From assembly GCA_038247175.1 (NCBI GenBank), contig JBBRVD010000141.1, positions 1 through 10,061 on the forward strand: a stretch of 10,061 bases of DNA. Reading direction: 5' to 3'. Positions 6,320-10,061 of the stretch are shown here, piece by piece. Source of the stretch: CAISIP01 sp038247175 (lineage in GTDB: Bacteria; Pseudomonadota; Gammaproteobacteria; Burkholderiales; Burkholderiaceae_C). The notes beneath the pieces are model-generated. The model was given only the letters and a program-made list of their open reading frames with translations. It had not been told where the DNA came from and ran no database searches. The position numbers were made by a program, and so were the translations under genes. Each line of letters opens with the position of its first letter. Positions within the stretch are counted from its first letter, which is position 1.

Positions 6320-7999
6320 ATGTTCGACTACATCATCATCGGCGGTGGCTCGGCCGGCTGCACACTGGCAGGGCGGCTGAGCGAAGACCCCACGGTGACC
6401 GTGGCCCTGCTCGAGGCAGGCCCGGTCGACAAGAGCATCCTGATCCAGTGTCCGGCCGGCCTGGTGCTGCTGGCCAAGAACGGACAGGCCAACTGGAAGT
6501 TCGAGACCACGCCGCAACCGGGCCTGAACGGCCGCAGCGGCTACATGCCGCGGGGCAAAGTGCTGGGCGGGTCGAGTTCGGTCAACGCCATGATCTACGC
6601 GCGTGGGCATCGCAGCGACTACGACCACTGGGCATCCGAGGGCAATCCGGGCTGGTCGTTCGAGGAGGTGCTGCCTTATTTCAAACGCTCCGAGAACAAC
6701 GAACGGGGCGCGGATGCACTGCATGGCAGCGGGGGCCCGCTCAACGTCAAGGATCTGACCTCTCCCAATCCGTTCGGATCGCTGTTCGTGCAGGCCGGCG
6801 TACAGGCCGGATTCCGCGAGAACCACGACTTCAACGGTCCGCAGCAGGAAGGCGTAGGCCTGTATCAGGTCACGCACAAGGACGGCGAACGGTTCAGCGC
6901 CGCCAAGGCCTACCTGACACCCCACCTGGCGCGGCCCAACCTGCAGCTGTTCACCGGCGCCTTGACCACCCGCATCCTGCTCGAGAGAAAACGCGCCGTG
7001 GGTGTCGAGTTCCGGCATGAAGGCCAGCTCAAGCAACTGCGTGCGGGGCGCGAGGTGCTGCTGTGCGCCGGAGCGCTGCAATCACCACAGATCCTGATGT
7101 TGTCGGGCATCGGCCCGCATGACCATCTGCTGGAGAACGGCATCGCCACGCTGCACCACCTGCCCGGCGTTGGACAGAACCTGCACGACCATCCGGACGT
7201 GGTGATCAACACGCATGCGCCGCGCGCCAAGGACCTGGTGGGCATCTCGCCGCACGGCTTGGTGCGGTCGATCCGGGGCATGTTCGAATGGCGCCGGCAG
7301 CGCACCGGCATGCTGACGACCAATTTCGCCGAGGCGGGTGGCTTCATCAAGAGTGCGCCCGACGAACCCATACCCGACCTGCAGCTGCACTTTGTCACCG
7401 GCATCCTGGTCGATCATGGCCGCAAGACGATTCTCGGACATGGGCATTCCTGCCATGTCTGCCTGTTGCGGCCCCGCAGCCGGGGCAGCCTGCGCCTGGC
7501 GAGCAAGGACCCGACGGACGCGCCGCTGATCGACCCCAACTTCCTGGCCGACCGCGACGACATGGACCGCTTGGTCCGCGGCTTTCACATCATGCGGGAC
7601 ATCCTTGGGCAACCGGCTCTCGCAGGCTACGGCGGCAAGGAGTTCGCCCAGTCGGCCGCGGCGCAGACCGACCTGCAGATAGAGCAGTTCATCCGCGACC
7701 ATGCCGACACGATCTACCACCCGGTAGGTACCTGCCGCATGGGCACCGGCCCGGACGCCGTCGTCGACGCCGAATTGCGCGTGTATGGCCTGCGAGGCCT
7801 GCGCGTCGTCGATGCATCCATCATGCCGCGTGTGGTCGGCGGCAACACCAATGCTCCGGTGATCATGATCGCGGAGAAGGCCGCCGACATGATCAAGGCC
7901 GCAGCAGCGCAGTCCCCTTCCACGGTGGTGGACGTTGACGCTGTGGTGGACGTTGTCGCGGCTCGGCAGGATCGCGTGCCCGAGCCGCATATCGCGTGA
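6320..7999 (+). CDS. GMC-family FAD-dependent alcohol/choline dehydrogenase (BetA/AlkJ-like)
   Basis: This 559-residue flavoprotein should oxidise an alcohol to the aldehyde using FAD, passing electrons to the respiratory chain. The Rossmann motif GGGSAG (8-13) follows directly after the first strand DYIII, and the strand ends in LLEAGP (30-35), whose glutamate binds the FAD ribose. GMC signature 1 is the RGKVLGGSSSVNAMIYARG block (78-96), and signature 2 is GALQSPQILMLSGIG (251-265). The C-terminal HPVGTCRMG (467-475) supplies the catalytic His467, and Asn511 in GGNTNAP (507-513) is the expected partner. Choline dehydrogenase and alkanol dehydrogenase AlkJ share this architecture, and sequence alone cannot decide between them; no betB or betI neighbour supports choline. 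The start at 6320 places the Rossmann fold at the N-terminus as usual. Residues from about 529 on form an unusual tail with a duplicated hexapeptide. Confidence 0.92.
   Translation: MFDYIIIGGGSAGCTLAGRLSEDPTVTVALLEAGPVDKSILIQCPAGLVLLAKNGQANWKFETTPQPGLNGRSGYMPRGKVLGGSSSVNAMIYARGHRSDYDHWASEGNPGWSFEEVLPYFKRSENNERGADALHGSGGPLNVKDLTSPNPFGSLFVQAGVQAGFRENHDFNGPQQEGVGLYQVTHKDGERFSAAKAYLTPHLARPNLQLFTGALTTRILLERKRAVGVEFRHEGQLKQLRAGREVLLCAGALQSPQILMLSGIGPHDHLLENGIATLHHLPGVGQNLHDHPDVVINTHAPRAKDLVGISPHGLVRSIRGMFEWRRQRTGMLTTNFAEAGGFIKSAPDEPIPDLQLHFVTGILVDHGRKTILGHGHSCHVCLLRPRSRGSLRLASKDPTDAPLIDPNFLADRDDMDRLVRGFHIMRDILGQPALAGYGGKEFAQSAAAQTDLQIEQFIRDHADTIYHPVGTCRMGTGPDAVVDAELRVYGLRGLRVVDASIMPRVVGGNTNAPVIMIAEKAADMIKAAAAQSPSTVVDVDAVVDVVAARQDRVPEPHIA
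7925..7960 (+). repeat. Codon-aligned 18 bp tandem duplication in the GMC gene tail
   Basis: Bases 7925-7942 and 7943-7960 match at 16 of 18 positions, including a shared 13-base core GTGGTGGACGTTG. The unit is in phase with the reading frame and encodes VVDVDA followed by VVDVVA, near the end of the protein and after the conserved fold. It looks like a recent slippage duplication. Confidence 0.75.
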
Positions 8000-8021
8000 A
8001 CACCAGCGTGATAAGGCGTGA

Positions 8022-8705
8022 TCAGCGTTCGGGAGGCAAAGCAGCCCAGGCCTGTCGCAGCACGGTCACGATATCGACCACCGGCCGGCCGGTGGCCTGC
8101 ATCACCGCAGTGCGGTAGGGTGGCATGTTGGTGCATTCGAGCACGATGCTGTCGATCTGCGGATGATCCTGCACCAGCGTCCTGGCCGCCTTCACCACGT
8201 CGCCCTGGGCCTGAACCAGGTCCATGCCGGTCTCATTGCCCAGGATCTTGCGCTGGAACTCGCAGCCCGGCACGACGCCCTGCACCGGCGTACCCGCGGG
8301 CACGCCTGCCGCACGCAGGGTTGGCGCACCCAGCGAGGCGGCGTCGATCGTGACAATGCCCGGCCGCGCGAGCCGCGCGCAGGCCAGCAGGCTCGAACTG
8401 ACGACCGGCACCGGCGCCAGGGCCTGCGCCAGTTGCGTCTGCCACAGCGCCAGGAAGCCGCAACTGGTCGACACCATGCGGGCGCCCTGCTGCGTCAACT
8501 CGGTTGCAGCGGCGATGAACGGGGCCAGCAAAGCCGGGTCGCCCTCGCGCACGATACGTTGCGGTGACGCACCGTGCACCGTGCGGTAACACACGGCGAT
8601 GCCGAGTTCCGCGAAACTGGCCGGGTTCCCGATATCGCCGATGGGTCGCGGGAACCGGGTGTCGAGCATCAGAATGCCCAGGAAACCCCTGCCGGGCATC
8701 GTCAT
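8022..8705 (-). CDS. Aspartate/glutamate racemase-superfamily protein
   Basis: This 227-residue cytoplasmic protein belongs to the Asp/Glu/hydantoin racemase superfamily, whose members use two cysteines as acid-base pair in a two-domain fold. The cysteines are in STSCGFLALW (79-88, Cys82) and LECTNMPPY (189-197, Cys191). The N-terminus GFLGILMLDTRFPRPIGDIG (7-26) and the AAGVP/GCEFQRKILGNETG region (132-160) are conserved in an uncharacterised subgroup; maleate isomerases and arylmalonate decarboxylases are also relatives, so the reaction is unknown. The ATG at 8705 overlaps the TGA of the permease gene as ATGA, which predicts translational coupling; a second ATG at 8699 is possible. The frame stays open upstream to 9497, but that would lie wholly inside the permease gene. 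It ends 22 bp from the convergent GMC gene. Confidence 0.88.
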   Translation of the reverse strand: MTMPGRGFLGILMLDTRFPRPIGDIGNPASFAELGIAVCYRTVHGASPQRIVREGDPALLAPFIAAATELTQQGARMVSTSCGFLALWQTQLAQALAPVPVVSSSLLACARLARPGIVTIDAASLGAPTLRAAGVPAGTPVQGVVPGCEFQRKILGNETGMDLVQAQGDVVKAARTLVQDHPQIDSIVLECTNMPPYRTAVMQATGRPVVDIVTVLRQAWAALPPER

Positions 8706-9574
8706 CCGCGAAATCGCTTGCGCGTGAGCGCCAGCGCGATCCAGAACGCGCCAACTGTGTAGGCCAGCAGCACCAGCAGCGGACGCACGCCGTCGCTGGG
8801 CCACTGGTCCATGAACAGCGGGCGCACCAGTTCCACCGCACTGGTCAGTGGCAACCAGTCGGTGATCGTACGCACCAGCGGCGGCAACTGCTCGCGCGGA
8901 AAGAAGATGCCGCTGAGGAACATCATCGGCGTGAGGAACAGTGTGAAGTAATAGGTGAAGAAGTCGTACCCCTTGGCCAGCGCGTTGAAGATCAGCGCGA
9001 TGCATGAAAAGGCAATACCCACCAGCAGCAGCACCGGCCAGGCCAGCAGCAGCTTGGGGCTGTGGCTGATGCCCAGCGCCAGCATCACACCCAGGATGGC
9101 GGTGGCGGTGAAGACAGCCTTGAACGCCGCCCACAGCATCTCGGCCAGCACGATGTCGTCGAGCCGCACCGGCGCGTTCATGATGCCGTCCCAGGTCTTT
9201 TGCACATGCATGCGCGAGAACGCCGAATACAGGGCCTCGAACGATGCCGCATTCATTGCGCTCATGCAGATGCTGCCGCTGGCCAGGAACAGAATATAGG
9301 GCACCAGGACCGGACCGCCCACGGTCTGCACGGTGACCTGCCCGATCAGCGCGCCCAGTCCGTAACCGAAGGCCACCAGCCACATCAGCGGCTCGGCGAT
9401 ATTGCCCACCAGGCTGGGAATGGCCAGCTTGCGCCAGACCAGCAGGTTGCGCAGGAACACCGGCCAGAACCGCAGCGACAGCTGCGGCGCGCGCCACGGC
9501 GACAGGCCGCCGCGTTGCGGTCCGCCCTGGCGTGCCATCGGTGCTGCCGGCACCGGTTCGTCGCGCGGCGCCAT
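8702..9574 (-). CDS. ABC-2 type exporter permease (NodJ/DrrB-like)
   Basis: This 290-residue inner-membrane protein is the membrane half of an ABC-2 exporter. A charged, proline-rich N-terminus of about 50 residues is followed by about six hydrophobic helices near 58-78, 90-110, 148-168, 175-196, 205-225 and 266-284. The cytoplasmic segment NAPVRLDDIVLAEMLWAAF (133-151) is the usual ATPase-coupling region, and LSGIFFPREQLPPLVRTITDW (220-240) is the family signature before the last helix. NodJ-type proteins export lipo-oligosaccharides, and DrrB-type proteins export drugs; most bacterial members have unknown cargo. The start at 9574 lies 2 bp after the ATPase stop and has GGAGGA at the right distance; a start at residue 13 is possible. 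The gene ends in an ATGA overlap with the racemase gene. Confidence 0.93.
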   Translation of the reverse strand: MAPRDEPVPAAPMARQGGPQRGGLSPWRAPQLSLRFWPVFLRNLLVWRKLAIPSLVGNIAEPLMWLVAFGYGLGALIGQVTVQTVGGPVLVPYILFLASGSICMSAMNAASFEALYSAFSRMHVQKTWDGIMNAPVRLDDIVLAEMLWAAFKAVFTATAILGVMLALGISHSPKLLLAWPVLLLVGIAFSCIALIFNALAKGYDFFTYYFTLFLTPMMFLSGIFFPREQLPPLVRTITDWLPLTSAVELVRPLFMDQWPSDGVRPLLVLLAYTVGAFWIALALTRKRFRG

Positions 9575-9576
9575 CG

Positions 9577-10061
9577 TCAGCCGTCCTCCCGGATCTGGCG
9601 GCCGGTCAGCTTGAGAAACAGGTCTTCCAGGTTGGCGGGCCGGTGCAAGGTGCGCAGTTCAGGCCGTTCGGCCAGCGCCAGCAAGAGCGGCCTGGCGTCG
9701 TGCGTGTAGAAGAACACCGTCTCGCCACTGACCTCGACCCGTGCCGCCAGCTGCCTGACCGGGGCATCGAGCCATGCGGCTACGCCCACACCGTAGACCT
9801 CGACCACATCGGGCTCCAGGTGCTCGCGGATCAATGCCCGCGGCGTGCCTTCGGCGATCTTGCGGCCATGATCGATCACCAGCAATCGCGAGCACAGGCG
9901 TTCAGCCTCGTCCATGAAATGGGTCGTCAGCAGGATCGACTTGCCCTGCTGCAACAGCACCAGCAGCCGCTCCCACATCAGGTGCCGCGCCTGCGGATCC
10001 AGCCCGGTCGTGGGTTCGTCGAGCAGCAGCAGTTGCGGATCGTTGACCAATGCGCGCGCCA
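9577..10061 (-). CDS. ABC exporter ATP-binding protein (NodI/DrrA-like), N-terminus beyond the window
   Basis: Only the last 160 codons are present; the gene enters from the right edge, so the Walker A and LSGG motifs are outside. The visible part starts with ARAL at the tail of the signature helix, followed by Walker B in VNDPQLLLLDEP, the D-loop TTGLDPQARH, and the switch histidine in LLTTHFMDEAERL (His codon at 9919-9921). The roughly 100 residues after this form the C-terminal regulatory extension, with SGETVFFYTHDARPL and PANLEDLFLKLTGRQIRE as the usual NodI/DrrA/CcmA-type ending. The protein would hydrolyse ATP at the inner face of the membrane to drive the permease encoded 2 bp downstream. 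Translation from the TTG at 10050 would be an artefact, since the motif upstream of it continues in frame to the edge. Confidence 0.93.
   Translation of the reverse strand, partial: ARALVNDPQLLLLDEPTTGLDPQARHLMWERLLVLLQQGKSILLTTHFMDEAERLCSRLLVIDHGRKIAEGTPRALIREHLEPDVVEVYGVGVAAWLDAPVRQLAARVEVSGETVFFYTHDARPLLLALAERPELRTLHRPANLEDLFLKLTGRQIREDG
9584..9589 (-). promoter_or_regulatory. Shine-Dalgarno of the ABC-2 permease gene
   Basis: GGAGGA on the minus strand lies inside the end of the ATPase gene, 9 bp before the permease ATG at 9574. It supports that start over the later in-frame methionine. Confidence 0.7.

Noticed and set aside
8003..8026. Repeated GCGTGAT between the GMC and racemase genes
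   Set aside because: The two copies are direct and short, overlap the end of the racemase gene, and form no hairpin; chance is sufficient.
8706..9497. Upstream continuation of the racemase reading frame
   Set aside because: It lies entirely inside the permease gene on the same strand in another frame; the ATGA start at 8705 gives a complete racemase-type protein.

Overview
The window is a GC-rich stretch of an ordinary bacterial chromosome. Gene content suggests a betaproteobacterium, most likely Burkholderiales: a Liv-type solute-binding protein next to an acyl-CoA ligase, a NodI/NodJ-type ABC exporter pair, a GMC dehydrogenase, Ohr and a MOSC protein. This assignment is an inference from gene families and base composition. 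I see no rRNA, tRNA, insertion sequence, integrase, phage gene or CRISPR array, and codon use looks uniform.

Region by region. (1) 1-3139, plus strand: the last codons of an unidentified gene, then an AMP-forming long-chain acyl-CoA ligase (50-1876), then an exported periplasmic binding protein of the branched-chain amino acid/amide family (1967-3139). These look like the tail of an uptake-and-activation operon whose permease and ATPase genes would lie upstream. (2) 3206-4141, minus strand: a ten-helix EamA/DMT exporter, convergent with the binding protein. (3) 4142-4414: a divergent control region with a possible promoter, an 11-12 bp direct repeat, and one or two small ORFs that run into the next gene through ATGA overlaps. 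(4) 4415-5468, plus strand: a MOSC-domain protein and a two-helix potassium channel that carries a short heptad coiled coil in place of an RCK domain. (5) 5481-5912, minus strand: an Ohr organic hydroperoxide reductase. (6) 5913-6319: a 407 bp divergent intergenic region holding a perfect 7-bp-arm inverted repeat. (7) 6320-7999, plus strand: a GMC-family FAD-dependent alcohol/choline dehydrogenase whose C-terminal tail contains a tandem hexapeptide duplication. (8) 8022-10061, minus strand: a tight operon, read from the right edge, of an ABC exporter ATPase (partial), an ABC-2 permease and an Asp/Glu racemase-family protein, with junctions of 2 bp and a 4 bp ATGA overlap.

Nearly every gene belongs to a recognisable family, and I found no convincing new multi-gene system. 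The points most worth a second look are the chain of overlapping small ORFs and the direct repeats at 4174-4418, the coupling of a racemase-like enzyme to an ABC-2 exporter, the ligase/binding-protein pairing, the minimal potassium channel and the inverted repeat upstream of ohr.
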